A stretch of DNA of 29,259 bases, taken from NCBI GenBank assembly GCA_015680685.1, contig MNCI01014500.1, positions 240,618 through 269,876 of the forward strand, given 5' to 3'. Made by a program: the position numbers and the translations under genes. This DNA is from Gnetum montanum (lineage: Eukaryota > Streptophyta > Gnetopsida > Gnetales > Gnetaceae). Positions 19,596 through 29,259 of the stretch are shown one piece after another (position 1 is the first letter of the stretch; each line of letters begins with the position of its first letter). The notes beneath the pieces are model-generated. The model saw only the letters and a list, made by a program, of their open reading frames with translations. It was not told where the DNA came from and ran no database searches.

Positions 19596-20410
19596 GTGCC
19601 TATTCCAAAGATACCTTTGCTCAAAGGCAAGAGAAGCCTCAATGAAGATATTGAGAAGAGGAGTCTTTCAAATGTGGCTGAAACAAGACCTGGCACCAAA
19701 TCACAAAAGAAGAAGAAAAAGGCATCTCCCCGACTAAGCAAAGCAAATCAAAATTCACACGTGCTCAGATTAGCTCTTCACTAAAGAAACTTCTTTGACC
19801 TTTTGCATGAGCCATCAAGAAGCTTGCGAGAAACCTCTATTATTTGCATAAGAGTTTGGATGCAGCTAGCATTCCACCTCCTTTCGATGGGCAAGAGTTT
19901 GAGGAGGTTACTACTCTTCCTATTTCTAACAATGAGGAGGATGTTCCTATCCCACTGAGGCATTTTGCAGCAACCAACCCTTCGTGTGCTTATGACTCAA
20001 GGATGGAGTTTTGATTCAAAGCCTAAGGCACCACCAACTTGTGTCTAGGGGGAGCAAGGGGAGCATCATGTTCCTATGCAGCAGCCTAAGCATCATGGTC
20101 CTACACCACCTATCCATTCTGTTTCTCCATCAACTGATGCTCCTAGCTCATTTGAGAAGCAAGCTATGGAGAGTATCTTTGGGACCTTGTCCCAATGGAT
20201 ACCAGCTTAGCAACCTCTAGTTTACCAAGATCCTCCAATTTCATCTCAATTTTGAATGAAGCTTCGTCCCTAGCGAGCCCCTGTTCAGTAGATTGAGTCC
20301 TCCAATGAGGACACGTAGTAATTAAGTTGACACAGCACCAGCAATGATGACAATGAGGAGGAGACTTATTGTCCATTTAGAGCAGTAAAGGGATTAGAAT
20401 TTGAGGATGT
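19596..20410 (+). pseudogene. Decayed internal ORF of the second LTR element family
   Basis: I do not recognise the protein. Plus-strand frames with protein-like composition follow one another: a basic stretch RPGTKSQKKKKKASPRLSKA (about 19690-19750), FDGQEFEEVTTLPISNNEED (about 19884-19943), HHGPTPPIHSVSPSTDAPSS near 20092-20150, SFEKQAMESIFGTLSQWIPA (about 20149-20208), and STSNDDNEEETYCPFRAVKG near 20333-20394. In the middle part four in-frame stops (TAG, TGA, TAG, TAG) sit where Gln or Arg codons could have been, as expected from C-to-T decay. It lies just upstream of the internal tail and LTR, so it probably belongs to that element. Confidence 0.45.
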
Positions 20411-20532
20411 GAGCAAGGCTAGTGATTAGAGACCTCGAGAGATTGTTTCTCTTTCTCCTTTTTTGTTATTGTCCAAAAAGGAAAAGAAGTTTTTGTTTCT
20501 CACATATGTGATTTTTAGGACTTTGCACATAT

Positions 20533-20931
20533 GTGATTGATATGATGCTAGATAGATGGATGTGATGTTAGACAGTTGCAAATTTATGTGGATAGTTGGC
20601 CATATGACAATTTGTGGATGAGTTATAAACAAATGGTGTTTTCCTTTGATATCTCTATGCAGTATACTTTTGATCTTTACTTTTGCATTTGCATTGTTTC
20701 ATTATTTTCCACTTTTTACCAAACAACCTTGAACCTCAACGCTTTATCCTAGTCCCTAGCTACCATAGGAATTTATATGTCTTAATATATTTATTGGTTT
20801 TTAAAGCTAAGTTTATGTGCTTTATTATTTTTGATGCTATTCAAAAAAGGTAGTTATGGATATATTTGGATATTTGCATGTCTACTAATCCATTTTCTTA
20901 ACTTTTGAACATGACCAAAAAGGGGGTAGAC
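20533..20931 (+). repeat. 3' internal tail of the LTR element (copy 1), ending in a polypurine tract
   Basis: Aligns with 21940-22360: ATGTGGATAGTTGGCCATAT, TTTTCCTTTGATATCTCTAT, TGTCTTAATATATTTATTGG and others. It ends AAAAAGGGGGTAGAC directly before the LTR start, which is a good polypurine tract for plus-strand priming. Confidence 0.8.
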
Positions 20932-21923
20932 TGTTGACCTTTTAGTATGTCAAAACGTTAAGAAAAATGAAGTACAAGGATGTTTGTATGGTTGTTGTGT
21001 TTGTAAGACAAGATCTTGGATTGAAGCAAAAAAGCATGCAGAAGCTTAAGAACATGGATAAGGAGTGAAGATTTCAAAGTGCAAAGAAAGCTAAAGAAAG
21101 ATGTCTCCAAAAACTAGTAGACATCTTGGCAAAATTGAAGGCAGCATAGGAGAAGACTTCTCTTAAAAACAACATACATCCTTTTGGAGAGAAAGACATC
21201 GTTCATGAGAAGAAGATGTTTTTCCAGAATGAAGGTTTGATGCAAAAATATGTCTCAGTCTTGAAGAAGACATTTCAAGTTACCATTAATCATCCATTGC
21301 ACGAATTCTAAGGTGATTTTGGAAACATATTGGCTATAAGAAGACTTCATTCTCATTGGGAAAAGTTCGAGAATTGTGTACTATCAATTGTAATCATCTA
21401 GCAATCATTGTAATCATTGTTGTTCCTTATTGTGCAATCTTTTGTCTAATGTACCTCAAAGTACAAGGATCAACAAACTTAGTTGCATTTTTTCCTTATG
21501 ATTGTTGTTCTTTTTTGGTTGCCCTACGGGGTTGATGTGCTTCTTGCATGAAGACATCTTACTTGAGCTTTTCGGGATCTTGCAAGATTGATTGTTGGTG
21601 TAGCGCCACAATACTCTGGAGCGAAGCTCAAGTTGTAAAGGTTATGGGATCCTAGAAACCACATTCTAAGCTTGTTGGGACCTTGCAGGGTTGAGTGGAT
21701 TCGTAGCGTCGAATCACTCCGAAGCAGAGCTTAGAGCTTGTACAAGGTGTGGTACTCTTCAAATCACATTTGAGAGCAACAATGTACAGAGGTGTGCTTG
21801 CAAACTACCCTCTGAGTGTGGACTACCCAAGTTGGAAAACCACATTAAATTTGGTATGTGTGATTTGTCTCAACAAATTTTTAATTTGGAAAACTTATTC
21901 ATCCTCCCCTTCTAAGTTCAACA
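20932..21923 (+). repeat. LTR 1 of the ~1-kb LTR family
   Basis: This 992-bp unit runs from TGTTGACCTTTTAG to ...AAGTTCAACA, giving inverted ends TGTTGA/TCAACA. TATAAG at 21335-21340 is a candidate TATA box. It is alignable end to end with LTR 2 but lacks about 20 bp present there near 22870-22890 and differs at many sites, so the copies are old. The orientation is plus, given by the polypurine tract to the left. I cannot assign the superfamily; the polypurine tract and TGTTG end would fit Copia. Confidence 0.85.
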
Positions 21924-22360
21924 ATCCTTAGGAGCAATTGTGATTGATATGGTGCTAGACAAATGGATGTGATGTTAGACAGATGGTTGTTTTGATGATT
22001 GCAAATTTATGTGGATAGTTGGCCATATGACAATTTGTAGATGAGTTATAGACAAATGGTGTTTTCCTTTGATATCTCTATGTGGTGTACTTTTGATCTT
22101 TACTTTTGCATTTGCATCATTTCATTATTTTCCACTTTTTACCAAAAAATCTTGAACCTCAACACTTTATCCTAGTCCCTGACTACCATAGGAAATTATA
22201 TGTCTTAATATATTTATTGGTTTTTAGAGCTAAGTTTATGTGCTTTATTCTTTTTGATGCTATTCAAAAAGAGGAGAGTATAGTTATGGATATATTTGGA
22301 TATTTGCATGTCTACTAATCCATTTTCTTAAGTTTTGAACATGACCAAAAAGGGGAAGAT
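21924..22360 (+). repeat. Short internal segment between the two LTRs
   Basis: 437 bp. It starts ATCCTTAGGAGCAATTG, the same bases that follow LTR 2, so this is the 5' internal start. After only 16 bases it jumps to the 3' internal tail (GTGATTGATATG..., the match to 20533) and ends AAAAAGGGGAAGAT before LTR 2. All coding sequence is missing. The 1407-bp period of tail plus LTR makes this a tandem array. Confidence 0.82.
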
Positions 22361-23363
22361 TGTTGACCTTTTAGTATGTCAAAACATTAAGAAAAATGGA
22401 GTACAAGGGTGTTTGTATGGTTGTTGTGTTTGTAGGGCAAGATCTTGGATTAAGGCAAGAAGGCATGCAAAAGCTCAAGAACATGGACAAGGAATGAAGA
22501 AGGCAAAAAAGCTAAAGAAAGATGTCTTCAAGAAACAGTAGATGTCTTGGCAGAATTGAAGGCAGCATAGGAGAATACTTCTCTTGAAAACAACATACAT
22601 CTTTTTGGAGAGAAATACATCTTTAATGAGAAGAAGATGTCTTTACAGAATGAAGGTCTAATGCAAAAAGATGTCTTAGTCTTGAAGAAGATGTCTCAAG
22701 TTATTGTTAATCAGTCATTGCATGAATTTTGAGGTGATTTCAAAAACATATTGGCTATAAGAAGATTTCATTCGCATTGGGAAAAGTTCAAGAATTGTGT
22801 ACTATCAATTGTAATCATCTAACAATCATTGTAATCATTGTTGTTTCTCATTGTACAATCTTTTGTTTATTGAAATGGGTCAAAGTGAGCTATACCTCAA
22901 AGTACAAGGATCAACAAACTTAGTTGCATTTTTTCCTTATGATTGTTATTCTTTTTTGTTGCCCTATGGGGTTGATGTGCTTCTTGTGGGAAGGCATCTT
23001 ACTTGAGCTTGTCGAGATCCTGCAGGATTGAGTGTTGGTGTAGCCCCACAATACTCTGGAGCAAAGCTTAAGTTGTAAAGGTTATGGGATCCTAGAAACC
23101 ACATTCTAAGCTTGTCGGGACCTTGCAGGGTTGAGTAGATTCGTAGTGTCAAATCACTCCAAAGAAGAGCTTAAAGCTTGTATAGGGTATGGTACCCTTC
23201 AAACCACATTTGAGAGCAACAAAGTATAGAGGTGTGCTTGCGAACTACCCTTTGAGTGTGGACTACCCAAGTTGGGGAACCACGTTAAATTTGATGTGTG
23301 TGATTTATCTCAATGAATTTTTAATTTAGGGGACTTATTCATCCCCCCCTTCTAAGTTCAAAA
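22361..23363 (+). repeat. LTR 2 of the ~1-kb LTR family
   Basis: 1003 bp from TGTTGACCTTTTAG to AAGTTCAAAA, the last bases altered from TCAACA. TATAAG at 22756-22761 matches the candidate TATA of LTR 1. It is followed by ATCCTTAGGAGCAATG, the internal start; I could not match this to a particular tRNA. Confidence 0.85.
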
Positions 23364-24245
23364 ATCCTTAGGAGCAATGTTAGCTTAACTGAAAAAACAA
23401 AATCCCACAACTCCAAAGCTAACCTTGTGGCATCCACATTGAAGATTATGGGAACTACACTAGCCATTATTGAGAAAATGAAAACTCAATAACCCCAACA
23501 TTGGATGTAGGTAGTTTCAGCGTAGTTGAAGCTATGGCCAACATAAAACCCATAAAAATGCCAAATTTGGCAATCTCTAAGGTATTTTCAACCTTCCCAA
23601 GCTCAAATATAGACATGACATGACTTTTTTCACTTGAGAAATGAGGCTATGATAACTTATGGAGCATTCTTCAGCCTCAAAAGTTCAAGTATGTGAAATT
23701 GTAGCTCATGGGCTTTCAACCTCACAAATATTATAATCAAATTCCAACTTCAAGTATAGGGGTGAAGGTTACAATGCTAAAAAGGTTACAACATGCATTT
23801 TCTTGGTGGTGTTTCATTGGTCACTCTTTGTTGATGTTTAGAGGATTGACTTAAGAGACATTCACAAAGAATACAAAACACCACTGGAGGTTCATCACCA
23901 ACATTTTCTCTCTGCACTTGATTATGTAGTATTCAATCATGCTAAAGAGTGCTTGTGATGATAGAATTAAGTGTTATGATTAGATGAAATAGGTTCAATG
24001 CTATATTTGGTTATGAGAAAATTGTCACAAGGTTAATAATGAGTTCCAAATATTGACATCATGATTATCACTATGGTGGTAACATTTTATGCTTATTGAT
24101 GGAGTTTTCATGCTTTGTGCTTTGAAATGTTGGCCACTCAATAGTATTTTTAAGGGATTGACACTTTGCTTCAAGGTTTCTTTGCTCATTAGGCTCCTCC
24201 CTTTGCTTGTTTGCAATAGTTAGTTTATCTTTTGGTCTTCATTGG
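23364..24245 (+). other. Probable 5' internal region of the LTR element, decayed
   Basis: Begins with the same ATCCTTAGGAGCAA as after LTR 1. A short open stretch near 23383-23493 encodes KANLVASTLKIMGTTLAIIE and then stops; I do not recognise it. No protease, integrase or reverse-transcriptase motif is seen before the gypsy LTR at 24246. An ORF on the minus strand at 24216-24025 shows no family motif. Confidence 0.4.
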
Positions 24246-24965
24246 TGATGAGTGGTGAGGTACCCCTACACTCAACCATACGAATACAAGTGTCTCACAC
24301 GCGATTCGGTTGAACTCCAAGGACTAAGTGCTTACGCACCTTAATGGAACACTTAAGGTTAATCAATTGTTGTCTTCCAAAACTTACTTGTATTGTCCTG
24401 GTTGTATAGTTAAGTAAGCTTGAGGTATTTGATTTTTATATCTTTTATCTTTTTAATGCCTATGCTAATAGGGAAAGGTGAAGATAACTAAATGACTAAC
24501 TTTCATTAACTATTCACTAACTAAGTTCTAATTATCCTAGCACTAGTATCCGTTCCCACTTGCCGCACATACCCTGAACCAATGCAATGCTGCTGAGATT
24601 ACCAAACGCTACTCGTTACTGGGTTACCAAGCATTACACACGTGCTCGAAGCAGGCGTACTGAATGCACTTAACTAGGAGAGTCAAGGGTTGAGAGAGAT
24701 CAATTATCTAGGAAAGAAATTAAACATTTAACAATAATTAATTCCTATTTAGCGTAGTCCACATGCTGCAAGGTTTATCAAAAAGTTCGTCTTTATTGCC
24801 GTACACAAATGTGTGCTTAGGTACAATTTGCTCGAATAAAGATCCGTTCACTTTAAGACTCCTACTACGGGCACATGGAAATTATTCTAAATCTGGAGTG
24901 GTAAAACTGCTATAGTTTGGCTAAGGGTCTAAGTCTAGATGACTGAACAAGGGAAAGCCACCTCT

Positions 24966-24973
24966 TATTTATA
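24966..24973 (-). promoter_or_regulatory. LTR TATA box
   Basis: TATAAATA on the minus strand, at the position equivalent to 3867-3860 in the LTR of element A. Confidence 0.6.
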
Positions 24974-25008
24974 AACATTGTGGCGGGCCGCAATATTGTA
25001 GGGGCAAA

Positions 25009-25050
25009 TGCGATATCGCGTATGCGATATCCCGTACGTGATATCGTGGC
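25009..25050. repeat. 14-bp GATATC repeat in LTR U3
   Basis: Three adjacent 14-mers, TGCGATATCGCGTA, TGCGATATCCCGTA and CGTGATATCGTGGC, each centred on the palindrome GATATC and rich in CpG. They lie immediately inside the LTR terminus, upstream of the TATA box. Confidence 0.85.
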
Positions 25051-25056
25051 TCATCA

Positions 25057-27330
25057 TACCCTCATGATTGAATGAAAACTCATCCTCAAGTTCCTTACAA
25101 AATATTGGGAAGGTATGGGATTATTGACTTGAATGACACTAATGGTGAATGGGGTGACATGTGAACAAATCATCATTACAATACATGGAAATACTAGTGT
25201 TCATGATAACAAGAGTGAACACAATACACATTTGACATCCAGCCTTATTTGGTAGCTAAGAGAGAAGAGAGAAAGAGAGGAAGATGTGTTTTTGCCAATG
25301 CCAGAATTGCACCTTCTGTTGTCCATCCATAGTCGCGCCATTGATCTTGTTCCTTTGCATGACTGTTCCAACACCAATCCATCCTAAGTATTTTCTCCAG
25401 CTCCAATCTGTTGTCGTATGGTCGCCATCTGCACACACAACACAATCACATATTAGCAAGGGTAAATAAATCACAATGCAATTGATACCTTGCCTCGGTG
25501 TATAATTTATTAGCTGAGTTGTGATATGGCTAATACGGATTCTGGAGATATAATACTGGTGACTACCGAAGGTGTAAGGTGTAGGGGTTAGGAGAAAATT
25601 GAAAAAATTGGACCAGGACCCCCATGACTAAGAGCAAACCTCCGATAGCAATAAAATGGAAAAAGATAAGGAATAAGAAAGAGGGAGAAAAAGAAACAAC
25701 GATAACGCCAATAAAATGGATGTCATCGATGGAAATGAAACAAATAAATGGTGATTGTGATTGCAGTATTGTTTAAGGGAAAAAAGTTAACTGATGCACC
25801 AAATAGGAATGCCAATGGGTCCTCCCCAAAGCATGCTCATGCCCTTAATGCCCTGACAATCCCACATTCAAAGAGTCCATAGGCTCTGGAAATGTTAATT
25901 GGAAGCAAGAGTTAAAGTCTTAACCACAAGAATTTACCCAAAAGAAAACAATATATCAACCAAAATATAGACTACTGATACAACTGGCAATGAGGTGGAA
26001 TAATGGAGAAAGAATGATGAAGAGAACAAAATGGAATGGAGTCTCAAGAACGAGGTGGTGTACAGTCCATTGTGTATTAATGGTTGATGTGACTTAGTAG
26101 ATCTCATTCCAAATCTAGCCTCAAACAATCCACATTCAGTGACTTCGCATGAATACACTTGGCCAATCCATCCACTTGAAGTAATAAGAATGCTTCTACC
26201 AAAAAGTCACCACCATTCCGACGAAACAAAAAAGGAGAAAGTAGAAAGCGAGAAAGGGCCTTAGTTAGAGGGAACATGTTTGTTTAGTTCCATAACTAGT
26301 GCTTGTAGCCTCGATGAATATTTTGTCTAAGGGGTGTGCTTTGAATTCTCACTATTTTTTTTTCTTTTTTTTGCATGAGAACCACACCATGCAAAGACTT
26401 TTTTTTTATTAGCTCAGCTTCCCGATAATGGAACAATGTCAGAATGGTAAGGAAAACCCAAGAAGAAAACATTCAAGCACCCAAGAGAATGGCCAACACA
26501 AATGCATCAAATCCCCTTGAAGTCATACCCTTTTCAATCTTTGAGTCCTTCCGTATTTTGAGAAATGCTAGTCACCAATTCGTTGATAGTTCTATTATTA
26601 AGAAAGGGACTGTACATTTCCAAGCTAAAAGAGACCATAGAAATTTATGAATGCATGGATGACGTGGACTCATTGCCTGTTATATCAAAAGAACCATACT
26701 GTAGTATCAACATTATAACTCAAAGGTAAAAACCAAACATTGGTAATCAATAGAATATAGTTCATACCACCATCAGGAGCACTTATTAGGTGATGAACCT
26801 AACAAACAAACAAACAAACACACCAAGAAATAAAAGAGTATGAACGATGTTGCAAAAAAAAAAAAACAAGAAATGTTAAAGAAAGTTGTAAAACAAAAAT
26901 GTGTAAAACAAAAACTTAAAAAAGGAATTGAGGACTTCGATTGATCAGCATAGGTGGCCATCTCCCCCATGACTGAGTTAAAAGGAGGAGATTTGAAATA
27001 ATGAGCGGGGTCATCCCTTTTCCGAGGTATTATGTGCATTGACCATTCTAGATTCATAGTAAGGTTTGTTCTGTTGCACATTGACCAGTAGTCTTTTATC
27101 GAAGCACTTGTTTGAATTGTTTAGGAGTTCCCAACTTCTCCCAATTGATGTTTTTGGGTTAAGGTTTGAAAGTTGGCGACACTCTTGCTCCAGTGTATCT
27201 ATGCTTTCGACGTGGGCGCAAGTTGTCCCCTCAGTTAGTTCCATGCAAGTTGGTGACTTGCTCTTTAGCTAGACCAGTTGCAATTCTTCTTCAGCTAGAG
27301 CTCCTTTAGCAATCAAGGAACTATTGATGC
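25057..27330. other. Long intergenic stretch without recognised genes
   Basis: Open frames are short, mostly begin at non-ATG codons, and show no family motif on either strand. Simple sequence includes a purine run near 25257-25282, poly-T runs near 26355-26410, (AAAC)n at 26801-26821 and a 12-A run near 26857. No LTR, LINE or tRNA signature was found by eye. Confidence 0.5.
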
Positions 27331-27883
27331 GTAAATTTTGGCCATGTGAACACATGTGAAAACTCAGTTTTAGGAGACTATAGCCTAGAGCGCCTCCCGT
27401 ATGGGTACAGAAACCCATGAATAGTCTCAGTTGAAAGGGCTATGTGAAAATAATAATAATAATAATATTTTTAAGCAAAATATTAAAAAACTTAAATTTG
27501 ATTTTAGGAAAGTTCTATTATATCTTGAAAAACATAGTAAAATAATTAAAAATCAAAATTAAATATTTGTACAAATTTTTAGTACAATAATCAATACAAA
27601 ACAAAATTCAAATTAAATTAAAGTTTATCTCATGGGTTCTACTCAGGATCTTCTGCTCCTGTTGATTGGGAGAGGAGAGACCTCCGTTGTCTGCCACCCC
27701 CTCCGCTGCAATAGCCTGAACGCAGACTGCAGTTTTATCAGCCACGTGCTCTCAGTGCACACCAGTCATCCACTACAACAAGTGTCTTCCTTTTTTTTTG
27801 TCGTGCATGCATGGAGAGAGAAGAGGCCCTTTGATCCCTTGCCAATAGAGACAGAAAAGGAATTGCTATCTATTTGTTAACAA
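27331..27883 (+). repeat. Possible 3' part of a third LTR family
   Basis: The segment ends ATTTGTTAACA at 27883, immediately before a primer-binding-site-like sequence, so at least the right end should be LTR (R-U5 side). The left boundary is not visible. It contains an AAT trinucleotide run near 27451-27465 and an AT-rich block from 27440 to 27630. Confidence 0.35.
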
Positions 27884-27903
27884 TCGGTGCCCACTGTGGG
27901 TGC
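27884..27903 (+). other. Primer-binding-site-like junction of a third LTR element
   Basis: TCGGTGCCCACTGTGGGTGC resembles the TTGGCGCCCACNGTGGGGC sequence that, as I recall it, follows the 5' LTR in many plant gypsy elements; the differences are mostly transitions. It directly follows a CA dinucleotide typical of an LTR end. Confidence 0.5.
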
Positions 27904-29259
27904 TCGCACCATCTACTGCGGAGCTCACTTACCTAGCGCGAGCTATTCTAAGAAGAACTAAACCCTTCATTCGGAAGAGAAACCACCCTTTGTTAGTTTT
28001 CTTTTTGAGAGGGAAAATCCTTCCTCCTCATGTTTTGGTCCTTACCTAAGAGTGCTGGTGGTTGCACAAACCCTGCGCCTGCTGTGCATCTCACACGATG
28101 TCTATGTCCCCTGGTTCTGGTGCACTGTTGACACACTGTGAGCGTCTGCTATCACCCCGGCGTTGAGAGAGAAGGTTGATAGAACATTTTCTTGATTCTG
28201 TGGAGGCCCTGATCATTGATCAAAAAAGAAAGAGCCTCCCCCCTTTTGGTTTCCTCTCCCTCCTCTTCATAACGGCCCTGCGAGGGAAACCCTAACCTTA
28301 AACCACTAACTACCTTTGCCACATCAACTGCAATGCGAGAAAACAACAACAATGATCATAACATATACTTTTCATTTCTTTTATGTGAGGCTCTGGTCAA
28401 ACTCCAAAGGTTGTGCGTGGAGACAAGTCATGGACTTTTGAGCAGCAACCACGACTCTGCCTACGTTCTTAGTGGGACCTAGTCAAGAATCACTTTACGT
28501 GAACTGCACTCAAGCACCATGAAATGAAACATTAATATTGAATAAAATAAATAATATGGGAAGCCTTAGAATCCATTTCAATAACAAAAATTAAAATCAC
28601 AAAGAAATCAAATTCAACTATTCTTGTTTAATATCAAAGTTTCCTTACGCTGCATCGGTCGATCTACCAAGAAAGGAAATAGACGGCAAGGTTACTATTG
28701 ATCAAGGCCCTATGCCTAGCATGGGTGAGGTTGGCCTCAACACTTAGCCCCCAAACTATAGATTGCATGCAAGTGCAAGGACTATAACATTTTGAATGAA
28801 AATGCAACAGATGGGGAAACAAAAACAACATGAAACAAGAAATGCAAACTTGAAAGTAAACTATAATGTTCTAAACATGATGAAAATAACCAAATAATCG
28901 AAAGAGACACCGACATAGGCCATCCAAACAACCATTAAAATCTAAATATATAATTTATTGTTATTTTAACTAAGATCTATAGATATATGCTTAAGATCTC
29001 ATTTTCAATATTCTCATAGGTAACAATAAAAGTAAGCAGACTATTTTGAGCAAGTGACTTATACAAAACTGGAGGATGAGCTAAAACTCATGTTAGATCA
29101 TAGTAAGCCACAACTTTCAGATTTTTCCTTGGTTTTTTTTTTTTGAAAAACTTAAATTTAAAAGGGGAAATAGAGGTTAGGGTGAACATTGCTGCCGGAC
29201 CCCATCACGCTCAAGAACTTATTACACTGCCAATGAACATGGTCCTCATTTTTTGTTTT
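27904..29259 (+). other. Sequence after the primer site, nothing coding recognised
   Basis: By position this would be leader and gag of the third LTR element, but I see no gag, protease or zinc-knuckle motif in any frame. A short plus-strand frame starting at 28098 (MSMSPGSGALLTHCERLLSP) stops after about 22 codons. The right third is AT-rich with no visible structure. Confidence 0.35.

Larger units (their letters stand above)
24246..25056 (-). repeat. Solo-like LTR of the element A/B gypsy family
   Basis: 811 bp with TGATGAG and GGCTCATCA ends, alignable to the LTR at 3107-4015 across its body (GGTACCCCTAC.CTCAACCA, TCCAAGGACTAAGTGCTTA, GGGTTACCAAGCATTACAC). It has a TATA box on the minus strand at 24973-24966. 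The U3 differs from that of A: a different 14-bp repeat stands where A has its 34-bp repeat. No primer-binding site is on the left and no matching target duplication is visible (ATTGG against TACCC), so it is a solo LTR or a recombined remnant. Confidence 0.85.

Noticed and set aside
27632-27880. 82-codon open frame on the plus strand (MGSTQDLLLLLIGRGE...)
   Set aside because: It has an ATG start but lies inside the presumed LTR end, ends before the primer site and has no recognisable domain.

Overview
This window looks like nuclear DNA from a land plant with a large, repeat-rich genome. The evidence is one intron-containing leucine-rich-repeat receptor kinase of a plant-specific family, set among decayed Ty3/gypsy LTR elements, L1-type LINEs and a second, unclassified LTR family. 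Almost every transposon frame is broken. Many of the breaks look like C-to-T or G-to-A changes, as expected from old, methylated copies. I cannot fix the species; a gymnosperm or another slowly turning-over genome would fit, but that is inference.

Layout. 1-4015: a minus-strand gypsy element (A) with 5' LTR, primer-binding site, gag and the start of protease; it leaves the window at the left. 4016-~5995: an older element (B) of the same family, split inside gag by A. ~6045-10850: a nearly full-length but dead L1-type LINE on the minus strand, with a single-N assembly scar. 10851-14328: AT-rich debris with a 5'-truncated plus-strand LINE, a LINE 3' end and two tRNA-like SINE heads. 14329-14657: a three-copy tandem repeat.

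14660-18885 is a GC-rich gene island. It holds the only clearly intact protein gene, CDS join(15570..16911, 17669..18327), encoding a 666-residue membrane receptor-like pseudokinase of LRR-RLK subfamily III. Its leader contains short upstream ORFs and an ATCC repeat, and its single intron carries a 211-bp tandem duplication.

~19596-24245: remains of an LTR element with ~1-kb LTRs, in which LTR and the 3' internal tail occur twice in tandem. 24246-25056: a solo-like LTR of the same family as A and B. 25057-29259: mostly unrecognised sequence, apart from one LTR/primer-site junction of a third LTR family near 27884.

I found no rRNA, tRNA gene, CRISPR array, operon or obvious new system. The most interesting signals are structural: the same-family nested insertion with a PBS recoverable from two decayed copies, different mini-repeats at the same U3 position in related LTRs, the tandem LTR arrangement, the duplicated intron sequence, and the crowded 5' leader of the receptor gene.
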